Shown: positions 1 to 5,163 of the stretch, in pieces
Numbering within the stretch: the first letter of the stretch is position 1
Layout: each line of letters begins with the position of its first letter
Assembly (NCBI GenBank): GCA_902783815.1
Contig: CACZSM010000064.1
Span: 1 to 5,179 of the forward strand
DNA: 5,179 nucleotides
Direction: 5' to 3'
DNA from: an uncultured Ruminococcus sp.
GTDB taxonomy: Bacteria; Bacillota; Clostridia; Oscillospirales; Acutalibacteraceae
The notes under the pieces: model-generated
What the model saw: only the letters and a program-made list of their open reading frames with translations
Told to the model about the DNA's origin: nothing
Databases searched by the model: none
Position numbers and translations under genes: made by a program

Positions 1-18
1 CAGCGGCGGCACGCCGCC
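1..18 (+). repeat. 18-bp hairpin module, first direct copy (second at 155-172)
   Basis: The 18 bases at 1-18 are repeated exactly at 155-172 in the same orientation, one on each side of the conserved core. Each contains the near-perfect palindrome GGCGGC-ac-GCCGCC. The right-hand element has a related but altered version at 4904-4917. The pair may be a duplicated hairpin module that brackets the core. Confidence 0.8.
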
Positions 19-154
19 GGGCGGCGAAGCCGCCATCGTACCGCAAAGCGGCATCGTCAGCTTTGCTGACATGGAGAAATGCCCTGGCTCTTTAGCCATT
101 ATGTATGTTACTGACTACAATTAAGCTCCAGAAGCCGCGTAGGAGAAACAATGA

Positions 155-172
155 CAGCGGCGGCACGCCGCC
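155..172 (+). repeat. 18-bp hairpin module, second direct copy
   Basis: This is an exact direct copy of 1-18, offset by 154 bp. It lies directly after the core and is followed by another hairpin, GTGCG-gtca-CGCAC (174-187). It marks the promoter-proximal end of the repeat element. Confidence 0.8.
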
Positions 173-226
173 AGTGCGGTCACGCACAATTCTATAGGAT
201 GAAATCTTTTAAAATCTGCCTATATG

Positions 227-235
227 TGGTATAAT
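227..235 (+). promoter_or_regulatory. Extended -10 promoter of the sigma/anti-sigma operon
   Basis: TGG followed by TATAAT (230-235) is a perfect extended -10 element of the housekeeping sigma factor. The -35 region is poor: the hexamer at the 17-bp spacing is TTTTAA (207-212), so activity would rest on the extended -10. The predicted start of transcription is near 242, about 39 bases before the sigma start codon. It does not resemble a typical ECF-type promoter, so direct autoregulation is not evident. Confidence 0.7.
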
Positions 236-239
236 CTTC

Positions 240-256
240 TTGTGGATAGACCACAA
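240..256 (+). promoter_or_regulatory. Palindrome at the predicted transcription start, possible operator
   Basis: TTGTGG (240-245), ATAGA, CCACAA (251-256) form a perfect 6-bp inverted repeat with a 5-base spacer over the predicted +1. TGTGG also occurs at 225-229, on the upstream edge of the -10 element, giving three similar half-sites on or next to the promoter. It may be a repressor operator or a 5'-end RNA hairpin. No regulator can be named. Confidence 0.45.
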
Positions 257-280
257 AGGATGTTTAAAGGAGTGACCGCT

Positions 281-823
281 ATGCTTATGATTTCCCTGTG
301 TGCGCTGAACAACAACAGCGACCAGGACAGCTTTGAACAAATATATGAAAATAACAAGGATCTGCTTTTCAGATATGCCTATAGCATCCTTAAAGATATT
401 TCTTCCGCTGAGGATGCTGTACAGGATGCCTTTCTTGCGCTGGCAAAAAATTTTGAAAAAACCTATGAAATGAATTGTAACCAAATACGCAGCTACATGA
501 TTATAATAGTAAGGAATATGTCTTTCAAGATCTATAACAAGCACCGCAGAGAAGTCAGCACAGAGGATATTTACCTCGATGACGAAGATACCTTTGATAT
601 GCAGTCTGATGCAGAGAATCGTGAATTACAGAAAAAGCTGGTAACTCTGATAAAGGAGCTTGACCCTAAATACGGAGATATTATTATGCTAAAGTATTAT
701 TGCAATATGAAAGAAAAGGATATTGCGCTGTCACTTGATATAAGTCTGGAAAATGTAAAGGTAAGACTATACCGGGCGAAAAAACTGCTGAAGGAAAAGC
801 TGAAGGAGGAGGGGTACAAATGA
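281..823 (+). CDS. ECF-type RNA polymerase sigma factor
   Basis: This 180-residue protein has the compact two-domain form of extracytoplasmic-function sigma factors, which direct RNA polymerase to a stress or envelope regulon. Sigma region 2 spans about residues 18-90, with the FEQIYENNKDLLFRYAYSI start, the acidic AEDAVQDAF helix (43-51) and the basic end NKHRRE. An acidic linker (about 95-112) leads to region 4 at about 115-173, whose helix-turn-helix includes MKEKDIALSLDISLENVKVR and a basic recognition helix. ATG 281 is chosen because AAAGGAG (266-272) lies 8 bases upstream; the in-frame ATG at 224 is inside the promoter. The last four bases overlap the next gene, implying translational coupling with a likely anti-sigma factor. 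Family assignment is firm; the ECF subgroup and regulon are unknown. Confidence 0.9.
   Translation: MLMISLCALNNNSDQDSFEQIYENNKDLLFRYAYSILKDISSAEDAVQDAFLALAKNFEKTYEMNCNQIRSYMIIIVRNMSFKIYNKHRREVSTEDIYLDDEDTFDMQSDAENRELQKKLVTLIKELDPKYGDIIMLKYYCNMKEKDIALSLDISLENVKVRLYRAKKLLKEKLKEEGYK
803..814 (+). promoter_or_regulatory. Strong ribosome binding site of the anti-sigma gene
   Basis: A purine run containing AGGAGG (804-809) lies inside the end of the sigma gene, 10 bases before ATG 820. With the ATGA overlap it supports coupled, roughly matched synthesis of sigma factor and partner. Confidence 0.75.
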
Positions 824-1701
824 AAGATCGTGAATTTGAGCGCTTGCTGGAAAAAGCAGCAAACGAATTGGGTGAGGATTATTTTACTGTACCAGAGGAA
901 ACTCCTGAGCATGAGTTCAGCGAGGAATACAAGAGAAAAATCCTCCGGTCTGCCAAGCGGACAAAGACAATCAACTTTTCGTATTATGCAAGAAGAATAG
1001 CAGCGGCGGCAGCTGTTATAGCAGTAGCGGCAGGCATAGGAATTGCCGTAAGAAGCGGCATGATCTCACAGGACAACACATCCGGCAGCGGTTATACAGC
1101 AAATACGGCAGATACAGCAAAAAGTCCCGAAGCAACAGAAAGTGCCCCACAGTCTGCCGGAACAAATGAAATAAAAAACGGGACTGAAAACATCAGCCCC
1201 GAAATGGCACAACCCGCTGAAAATAATACAGCTGATATAAATGAAAGTGACAGATCCCCTGTTACGAAAAATGATGACAGGAAAAGCATTTCATATGATA
1301 GTAATGCGAACGAAAAAACCGCAGAAGAACCCAGTACATCCTCAACAGGAGGAATGAATGTAACTGTACGGCACCAGGGCAGATATGCAGAGCTTTCTCT
1401 TGAAAGGCTGCTGAGCATAACCGCAGCGGTACAGGAAATGATGAACGATTCCGTACAGATAACTGAAACCTCTGATACCTCTGAAAGAATAGACTCTATG
1501 CAGAAAGACTGTTATATAGTAACAGCTGTAATGGATGACGGAAGTTCAGTCACAATTGACAACAGCGGCACTCAGGTAAACAAATTAGTGCTTTACATAT
1601 CCGAAAACGAGGGATATGCAAAGACATTCTGCGGCGAAGAATACCGCCTGTACAAAATCAGTGCCGACAGAGATATTATTGAACTGCTTGAAAGTCTTTA
1701 A
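820..1701 (+). CDS. Probable membrane anti-sigma factor with uncharacterised outside domain
   Basis: The 293-residue protein has a short charged cytoplasmic part (1-58, with the helix FSEEYKRKILRSAKRTK at 33-49), one transmembrane helix (about 60-78, Ala/Ile/Val-rich, preceded by positive YARR) and a long outside part. Positive residues before the helix predict N-in, C-out. Residues 82-178 form a low-complexity linker rich in Ser, Thr, Asn, Glu and Ala. Residues about 179-293 look folded, with beta-prone stretches such as CYIVTAVM and KLVLYI, and two cysteines, Cys231 and Cys271, that could form a disulfide. The role is inferred from topology, the four-base overlap with the sigma gene and the shared promoter: the inner part would hold the sigma factor until the outer part senses a signal. 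I recognise no named sensor domain and no zinc-binding HxxxCxxC motif. Tethering to the cell wall through the linker is possible. Confidence 0.7.
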   Translation: MKDREFERLLEKAANELGEDYFTVPEETPEHEFSEEYKRKILRSAKRTKTINFSYYARRIAAAAAVIAVAAGIGIAVRSGMISQDNTSGSGYTANTADTAKSPEATESAPQSAGTNEIKNGTENISPEMAQPAENNTADINESDRSPVTKNDDRKSISYDSNANEKTAEEPSTSSTGGMNVTVRHQGRYAELSLERLLSITAAVQEMMNDSVQITETSDTSERIDSMQKDCYIVTAVMDDGSSVTIDNSGTQVNKLVLYISENEGYAKTFCGEEYRLYKISADRDIIELLESL

Positions 1702-1706
1702 GCGGA

Positions 1707-2612
1707 TCAGTCGAAATCGGAATTGTCGTAGCCAAGACTGCGCAGGATACCCTCACGGTTTCGCCAGTCCTCCTTGACCTTGACCCATATCTGCAAATTA
1801 ATCCGGCATCCGAAAAATCTCTCCATATCCTGTCTTGCATAGCTACCTATTTTTTTAAGCATAGATCCGCCTTTACCGATTATTATACCCTTGTGGCTGT
1901 CTCTTTCGCAGTATATTACCGCATCCATATCAATAATATCACTTCCACTGCGTTCCCTCATTTTTTCAACAAATACTGCTGTTCCGTGGGGTATTTCCTT
2001 GTCAAGCAGACGCAGCAGCTTTTCTCTTATCATCTCAGCCGCAAGCACTCTTTCAGGCTGATCTGTCAGAGTATCCTCATCAAACATATATCCGCCCTCC
2101 GAGGACAGCTTCCTCAGCTCCGCTTTCAGGTCATCTATTCCCTCTCCTGTCTGGGCGGAACACGGTACAACAGCACTGAAATCATATAACTTTGACAGCT
2201 CCGCGATCTGCGGAGCTAATTTTTCTTTAGTTTTCAGTGTATCGGTCTTATTTATAGCAAGTATAGCCGGAAGTCCAAGACTGCGGAACTTTTCCGCGAA
2301 CATTTTTTCTCCCTCTGTTATATTTGAATCAGCCTCAACAACAAGTACGCAGGCATCTACACCCGCAACAGACTCATTTACAGATCTCAGCATATATTTA
2401 TCCAGACTGTTCCTCGGTTTGTGCAGACCGGGAGTATCTATAAAAACAAGCTGTACATCATTCTCAGTAAGCACACCCATTATTCTTGTCCTTGTTGTCT
2501 GCGGCTTAGATGAAACTATTGCTATTTTCTGTCTGAGCATCTTATTCAGCAAAGATGACTTACCTACATTAGGTCTGCCGACAATAGCAATAAAAGCAGA
2601 TCTCTTTTCCAT
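1707..2612 (-). CDS. era: GTPase Era, ribosome assembly factor
   Basis: This 301-residue protein matches the usual length of Era, the GTPase that binds the 3' end of 16S rRNA and checks small-subunit maturation. The GTPase domain shows G1 GRPNVGKS (12-19), a TTRTRIMG switch region (39-46), G3 DTPG (59-62), G4 NKTD (121-124) and G5 SAQ (152-154). The C-terminal KH RNA-binding domain has GIIIGKGG (242-249) and the typical ending IWVKVKEDWRN. All nucleotide-binding motifs are intact. The start follows the dgkA stop by 3 bases, with AAGGAAGG (complement of 2621-2628) 8 bases upstream, inside dgkA. It is the last gene of the minus-strand operon visible here. The recO gene that often follows era in Firmicutes is absent; the convergent anti-sigma gene ends 5 bases away. 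Confidence 0.97.
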   Translation of the reverse strand: MEKRSAFIAIVGRPNVGKSSLLNKMLRQKIAIVSSKPQTTRTRIMGVLTENDVQLVFIDTPGLHKPRNSLDKYMLRSVNESVAGVDACVLVVEADSNITEGEKMFAEKFRSLGLPAILAINKTDTLKTKEKLAPQIAELSKLYDFSAVVPCSAQTGEGIDDLKAELRKLSSEGGYMFDEDTLTDQPERVLAAEMIREKLLRLLDKEIPHGTAVFVEKMRERSGSDIIDMDAVIYCERDSHKGIIIGKGGSMLKKIGSYARQDMERFFGCRINLQIWVKVKEDWRNREGILRSLGYDNSDFD

Positions 2613-2615
2613 TTT

Positions 2616-3095
2616 TTATTCCTTCCTTCTGAAAATATTAATTATCCCGACAGGACCCATAACAATGTATATTACAGAAACAATACCAAGCAAAACAATA
2701 CCGGCAAGGTGAAGCGGATTTTCCGTATAGAATACGAACATATTTTCAAACCCCTCCGGCTTTGAAAACAGCACGACCGCAATAAGCACTGAAAAGATAG
2801 CGCATACAAGTACGCCTCCGGCGGCGGCATCCTTAGCAGCCTTTATCAGCGGATGCTTTTCCTTACTGACTTTATTTGCAAGCTTTTCGATAGCTGTATT
2901 AAAGCACTCAGCGGATATAACACTGCCTATTGTAAGCAGGAGTATTCCATACTCTGTCCTGTCAAAAGCAAAAAAACGGGCAAATATCAGAACAAATATC
3001 GCAGCTACGGTATGTATTCTCATGTTTCGCTCGTTTTTTATACAATATAATATACCCTGAAATGCAAAGCCGAAGCCGGCTAAAAAAGCCTTCAT
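2616..3095 (-). CDS. dgkA: DgkA-family lipid kinase (diacylglycerol or undecaprenol kinase)
   Basis: This is an integral membrane kinase that phosphorylates a lipid alcohol with ATP. Gram-positive members often act on undecaprenol, recycling the cell-wall carrier, so that substrate is likelier than diacylglycerol here. Signature residues are present at E. coli-like spacing: Glu22 in NERNMRIH, the ECFNTAIEKL motif with Glu63, Asn66 and Glu70, and HPLIKAAKDAAAGG with Lys88-Asp89. Membrane segments lie near 28-46, 49-66, 93-111 and 128-154. At 159 residues it is about 35 longer than common Firmicute relatives of about 120-125, and the extra part is a fourth hydrophobic segment (LHLAGIVLLGIVSVIYIVMG). 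The start overlaps the ybeY stop by four bases (ATGA), with AGAGGA (complement of 3105-3110) 9 bases upstream. Substrate is not settled by sequence. Confidence 0.9.
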   Translation of the reverse strand: MKAFLAGFGFAFQGILYCIKNERNMRIHTVAAIFVLIFARFFAFDRTEYGILLLTIGSVISAECFNTAIEKLANKVSKEKHPLIKAAKDAAAGGVLVCAIFSVLIAVVLFSKPEGFENMFVFYTENPLHLAGIVLLGIVSVIYIVMGPVGIINIFRRKE

Positions 3096-3601
3096 TCATC
3101 TTCATCCTCTATGACATAGCTCGATGATCCCGGAAGACCCAGAAGCAGCATTACCTTCTCTTCTTTTTCACGCATACGAAGCCTTTGCAGACCATTATCC
3201 TCATGGTCATATCCAAGCAGATGCAGCATACTATGCGCTGTAAGATAGCCTACCTCTCTTTGCAGACTATGTCCGAACCTGTCAGCCTGTTCAACTGCCT
3301 TCTCCATTGATATCACGATATCCCCCAGTATTTTTGCTCCGGTATTCGGGTCGGTATCGTACTTGCCGTTTTCACCCATCGGAAAAGAAAGCACATCCGT
3401 AAACTGGTCTATACCCCTGTAGATACGGTTCAGATCCCTTATCTGCCCATTATCTACTAATGTTACGCTGACCTCCACTGAGCCTTGGAATTCCTCAAGA
3501 GTAAGCACAGCATTACAGCACCGTCTGATAAGCATTCTTAATCCTGTTGGTATTTTGATTTCCTTTTGCTTGTTTGTGATGATCACCTTGATCTTATCCA
3601 T
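3092..3601 (-). CDS. ybeY: Endoribonuclease YbeY, 16S rRNA maturation factor
   Basis: This 169-residue protein is the zinc-dependent YbeY (UPF0054) family enzyme involved in 16S rRNA 3'-end processing and ribosome quality control. The metal site is complete: HSMLHLLGYDH gives His123, His127 and His133 in the H-x3-H-x5-H pattern. Upstream is the conserved block NRIYRGIDQFTDVLSFP (58-74), including Arg59, and GDIVIS (93-98). The C-terminal tail is acidic (EDEDE). The start follows AAGG (complement of 3611-3614) at 9 bases, a modest ribosome binding site. The gene sits between phoH and dgkA as in many Firmicutes, and together with era places two 16S maturation factors in one operon. The HD-domain gene (yqfF/pgpH) found between phoH and ybeY in Bacillus subtilis is missing here. 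Confidence 0.96.
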   Translation of the reverse strand: MDKIKVIITNKQKEIKIPTGLRMLIRRCCNAVLTLEEFQGSVEVSVTLVDNGQIRDLNRIYRGIDQFTDVLSFPMGENGKYDTDPNTGAKILGDIVISMEKAVEQADRFGHSLQREVGYLTAHSMLHLLGYDHEDNGLQRLRMREKEEKVMLLLGLPGSSSYVIEDEDE

Positions 3602-3622
3602 TTTTTCTTACCTTGCCTTTCC

Positions 3623-3656
3623 GGATGCTTAATGGACTCTATCCCCCACTGCATCC
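3623..3656 (-). other. Inverted repeat in the phoH-ybeY gap
   Basis: GGATGC (3623-3628) and GCATCC (3651-3656) are exact complements separated by 22 bases, with an inner TGG/CCA pairing possible. They lie in the only sizeable gap of the operon (76 bases). There is no T-run after it in the minus direction, so termination is unlikely. An RNA-processing or mRNA-stability hairpin is possible. Confidence 0.35.
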
Positions 3657-3677
3657 AAATATTAATACCTCACAAAT

Positions 3678-4670
3678 TCATCCCTTACTGCCTGAATTTC
3701 CGCTTTTCTGTGACTGATTCCTGTTTTGTACGCTGTCATAAGCCTTTATAATATCCTGCACCAATCTATTCCTGACAACATCCGACGCATTGAAATACAC
3801 TGCTTCTATACCATCTATATTCCTTAGTATCCTGACGGCATCCTTTAATCCTGACCTCATGCCTCCCGGAAGGTCTATCTGTGTAATATCCCCTGTTATC
3901 ACCATTTTTGACCCGAAGCCAAGTCTTGTCAGAAACATTTTCATTTGTTCCGGGGTAGTATTCTGAGCCTCATCAAGTATAATAAAGCTGTCATCCAATG
4001 TACGACCCCTCATGTATGCAAGCGGCGCGACCTCTATATTACCCCTCTCCACATATTTCTGATAGGTCTCCGCGCCCAGCATATCAAAAAGCGCATCATA
4101 AAGAGGTCTGAGATACGGGTCAACCTTACTTTGCAGGTCGCCGGGAAGAAAGCCCAGCTTTTCACCTGCCTCAACTGCAGGTCTTGTCAGTATTATCCTG
4201 TTTATTTCTCTTGCGCGGAAAGCATTTACAGCAAGTGCTACTGCAAGATATGTTTTGCCTGTTCCGGCCGGACCCACTCCAAAAGTTATCGTATTTTTCT
4301 TTATTGCCGTACAATACTTTTTCTGACCGAGTGTCTTGGGCTTTACGGGCTTACCCTTTGATGTTATACATATGCAGTCACCGGCAAGCTGATCTATCCT
4401 GTCCTCATTTCCCTCGTTCACCAGGGACATACAGTACCGCACATTCTGATCGCTGAGAGCCTCGCCCCTGTTGATAAGGCTAAGCAGGCTGTCAATGACC
4501 TTTGCAGCTTTTGAGACATTCTCAGCCTCGCCAGTTATTTTAAGCTCTGAGCCTCTGCATATCACAGACACCATATACTCATTCTGTATCATTTTAATAT
4601 TTTCATCGAAAGTTCCGAACAAAGCAACAGCCTGTTCCATACGGTCAATATTGATAACCTGTTCGAGCAT
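3678..4670 (-). CDS. phoH: PhoH family P-loop ATPase
   Basis: The protein is 330 residues from the chosen start, matching the usual length of PhoH-like proteins. These are predicted ATPases with a helicase-like P-loop, genomically tied to YbeY and RNA metabolism; the exact role is not established. Walker A is GPAGTGKT (133-140), Walker B is FIILDEAQN (229-237), followed by the sensor-like VITGD (257-261) and the closing motif SDVVRNRLVQDIIKAY (296-311). The N-terminal part (about 1-100) resembles the small nucleic-acid-binding domain of the family. The tail (312-330) is polar and probably disordered. ATG 4670 is chosen because AAGGTG (complement of 4676-4681) lies 5 bases upstream. The reading frame extends to 4799, but that part covers the promoter and leader and would encode an atypical hydrophobic leader. 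It heads the minus-strand operon. Confidence 0.94.
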   Translation of the reverse strand: MLEQVINIDRMEQAVALFGTFDENIKMIQNEYMVSVICRGSELKITGEAENVSKAAKVIDSLLSLINRGEALSDQNVRYCMSLVNEGNEDRIDQLAGDCICITSKGKPVKPKTLGQKKYCTAIKKNTITFGVGPAGTGKTYLAVALAVNAFRAREINRIILTRPAVEAGEKLGFLPGDLQSKVDPYLRPLYDALFDMLGAETYQKYVERGNIEVAPLAYMRGRTLDDSFIILDEAQNTTPEQMKMFLTRLGFGSKMVITGDITQIDLPGGMRSGLKDAVRILRNIDGIEAVYFNASDVVRNRLVQDIIKAYDSVQNRNQSQKSGNSGSKG

Positions 4671-4700
4671 CACATCACCTTGAAAGAGTATAATACACTG

Positions 4701-4717
4701 ATCTACTAAAAGCAGAT
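4701..4717 (-). other. Short hairpin in the phoH leader
   Basis: In the minus-strand transcript, ATCTGCT-ttt-AGTAGAT forms a 7-bp stem (one G-T wobble) around a three-base loop. It falls in the predicted 5' leader, just after the predicted start of transcription and about 30 bases before the start codon. It may affect mRNA stability; there is no T-run and no sign of a riboswitch-sized leader. Confidence 0.35.
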
Positions 4718-4725
4718 TTTCTATA

Positions 4726-4754
4726 AGTATAACACAAAAATAGTAAAAAGTCAC
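4726..4754 (-). promoter_or_regulatory. Promoter of the phoH-ybeY-dgkA-era operon
   Basis: On the minus strand, GTGACT (4754-4749) is followed after 17 bases by TATACT (4731-4726), with an extended TGT just before the -10. The predicted start of transcription is near 4719, leaving a leader of about 50 bases. A second TATACT at 4692-4687 lies too close to the start codon to be the main site. Confidence 0.65.
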
Positions 4755-4784
4755 TATATTTTTTAAAAATTTTATAAATATTTT
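4755..4784 (-). promoter_or_regulatory. AT-rich UP-element-like tract upstream of the phoH promoter
   Basis: Directly upstream of the -35 hexamer is an almost pure A/T tract of about 30 bases with alternating A- and T-runs. Such tracts can bind the RNA polymerase alpha subunit or bend DNA and raise promoter strength. The call rests on composition and position only. Confidence 0.4.
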
Positions 4785-4799
4785 ACAGAATTGATGCAA

Positions 4800-4890
4800 C
4801 TGTTAATTGTTGAGCTTTATGGGAATAGTAGCCATATATTTTTGAAAACATAGAATTACTGAATAAACACACAGGTTATCCATAATAAAG
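4800..4890. other. Intergenic stretch without a supported gene
   Basis: Between the phoH promoter region and the right repeat I find no reading frame longer than a few codons with a ribosome binding site, no RNA gene and no terminator-like hairpin with a T-run. A single DnaA-box-like 9-mer is present at 4876-4884 but isolated. Positions 4671-5179 as a whole contain no convincing protein gene. Confidence 0.6.
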
Positions 4891-4986
4891 CGGAGTGCCT
4901 CCGGCGGCGTGCCGGCGCAGTGCCTGCGCTCTCAGTGTTTCTCCTACATAGCTTCTGGAGCTTAATTGTAGTCAGTAACATACATA

Positions 4987-5070
4987 ATGGCTAAAGAGTC
5001 AGGGAATTTCTCCATGTCAGCAAAGCTGACAATGGTGCTGCGCACACAGCGCATCTTCGATGCCGGGTAA
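4987..5070 (+). other. Candidate 27-codon reading frame across the repeat core, probably not a gene
   Basis: ATG 4987 to TAA 5068-5070 would encode 27 residues starting MAKESGNFSMSAKLT. The left copy has the equivalent frame on its minus strand (from 99 down), starting MAKEPGHFSMSAKLT and open to the window edge. Neither has a ribosome binding site at normal distance. The two core differences inside this frame both change the residue (Ser/Pro, Asn/His), and the frame then runs into the unrelated variable hairpins, so it is most likely a chance frame that annotation software may call as a hypothetical protein. Confidence 0.2.
5034..5049 (+). repeat. 16-bp direct repeat, copy 1
   Basis: GGTGCTGCGCACACAG at 5034-5049 recurs exactly at 5164-5179, 130 bp away, at the window end. 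It contains the left arm and loop of the TGCGC-acaca-GCGCA hairpin. The two copies bracket the outer hairpin and the AT-rich tail. Confidence 0.85.
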
Positions 5071-5121
5071 GTTATTGTTGCCATTTTCTGTAGATAAGCT
5101 ATATACTTATTATTCTCACTC

Positions 5122-5156
5122 TATTCACTATTCGTTATTCGTTATTCTCTATTCTC
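5122..5156 (+). repeat. Five degenerate 7-bp tandem repeats, TATTCNY
   Basis: Five contiguous heptads read TATTCAC, TATTCGT, TATTCGT, TATTCTC, TATTCTC. A sixth TATTCTC lies out of register at 5111-5117. The first five bases are invariant and the last two vary. The array lies in the AT-rich tail between the right repeat element and the second copy of the 16-bp direct repeat; no coding role is apparent. Such short arrays change length by slippage. Confidence 0.75.
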
Positions 5157-5163
5157 TCCTTCC

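Larger units (their letters stand above)
1..187 (+). repeat. Left copy of a hairpin-rich dispersed repeat (core 56-154)
   Basis: The 99-bp core at 56-154 recurs inverted at 4932-5030, with 93 of 99 positions identical and no indels; mismatches are at 81, 87, 136, 137, 138 and 151. Short inverted repeats surround and enter it: GGCGGC-ac-GCCGCC (5-18), GGCGGC-gaa-GCCGCC (20-34), CCGC-aaa-GCGG (41-51), GTCAGC-ttt-GCTGAC (56-70, in the core), TGGCT-cttt-AGCCA (85-98, in the core), a second GGCGGC-ac-GCCGCC (159-172) and GTGCG-gtca-CGCAC (174-187). None is followed by a T-run, so they do not look like intrinsic terminators. The element sits just upstream of the sigma-factor promoter and is cut by the window start. 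No transposase or reverse transcriptase is visible. It may be a non-autonomous mobile element, a structured RNA or a cruciform-forming site; the sequence does not decide. Confidence 0.85.
4891..5070 (-). repeat. Right copy of the hairpin-rich dispersed repeat, inverted (core 4932-5030)
   Basis: On the minus strand, 5030-4932 matches the left core 56-154 at 93 of 99 positions. Flanking hairpins are perfect but differ from the left copy: CGGAG-tgc-CTCCG (4891-4903), CCGGC-ggcgt-GCCGG (4901-4915), GCGCAG-tgc-CTGCGC (4915-4929), TGCGC-acaca-GCGCA (5039-5053) and GCATC-ttc-GATGC (5051-5063). The core hairpin GTCAGC-aaa-GCTGAC (5016-5030) is shared. The core hairpin at left 85-98 is weakened here by one mismatch. 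The two elements lie head-out around the six genes of this window. No mobile-element gene is next to either copy. Confidence 0.85.

Noticed and set aside
1..187. CRISPR array or intrinsic terminator cluster
   Set aside because: There are no regularly spaced repeats with unique spacers, and the hairpins lack following T-runs.
224..280. In-frame N-terminal extension of the sigma factor from ATG 224
   Set aside because: The ATG overlaps the extended -10 element and has no ribosome binding site; ATG 281 has AAAGGAG at 8 bases.
209..544. Open frame antisense to the sigma gene, and similar antisense frames over the other genes
   Set aside because: These are shadows of well-supported genes, with no ribosome binding sites and no recognisable domains.
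1001..1011. 11-bp match to the GC-rich repeat module inside the anti-sigma gene
   Set aside because: It encodes the alanine run of the transmembrane helix; repeated Ala codons explain the match.
4687..4692. Second TATACT as an alternative phoH promoter
   Set aside because: It would start transcription about 10 bases before the start codon, overlapping the ribosome binding site, and has only a weak -35.
4671..4799. N-terminal extension of PhoH with a hydrophobic leader
   Set aside because: It covers the AT-rich tract, promoter and leader; the family starts near the chosen ATG, which has a ribosome binding site. PhoH is cytoplasmic.
4876..4884. DnaA-box-like TTATCCATA
   Set aside because: A single imperfect 9-mer with no cluster of boxes and no dnaA or dnaN nearby; expected by chance in AT-rich DNA.
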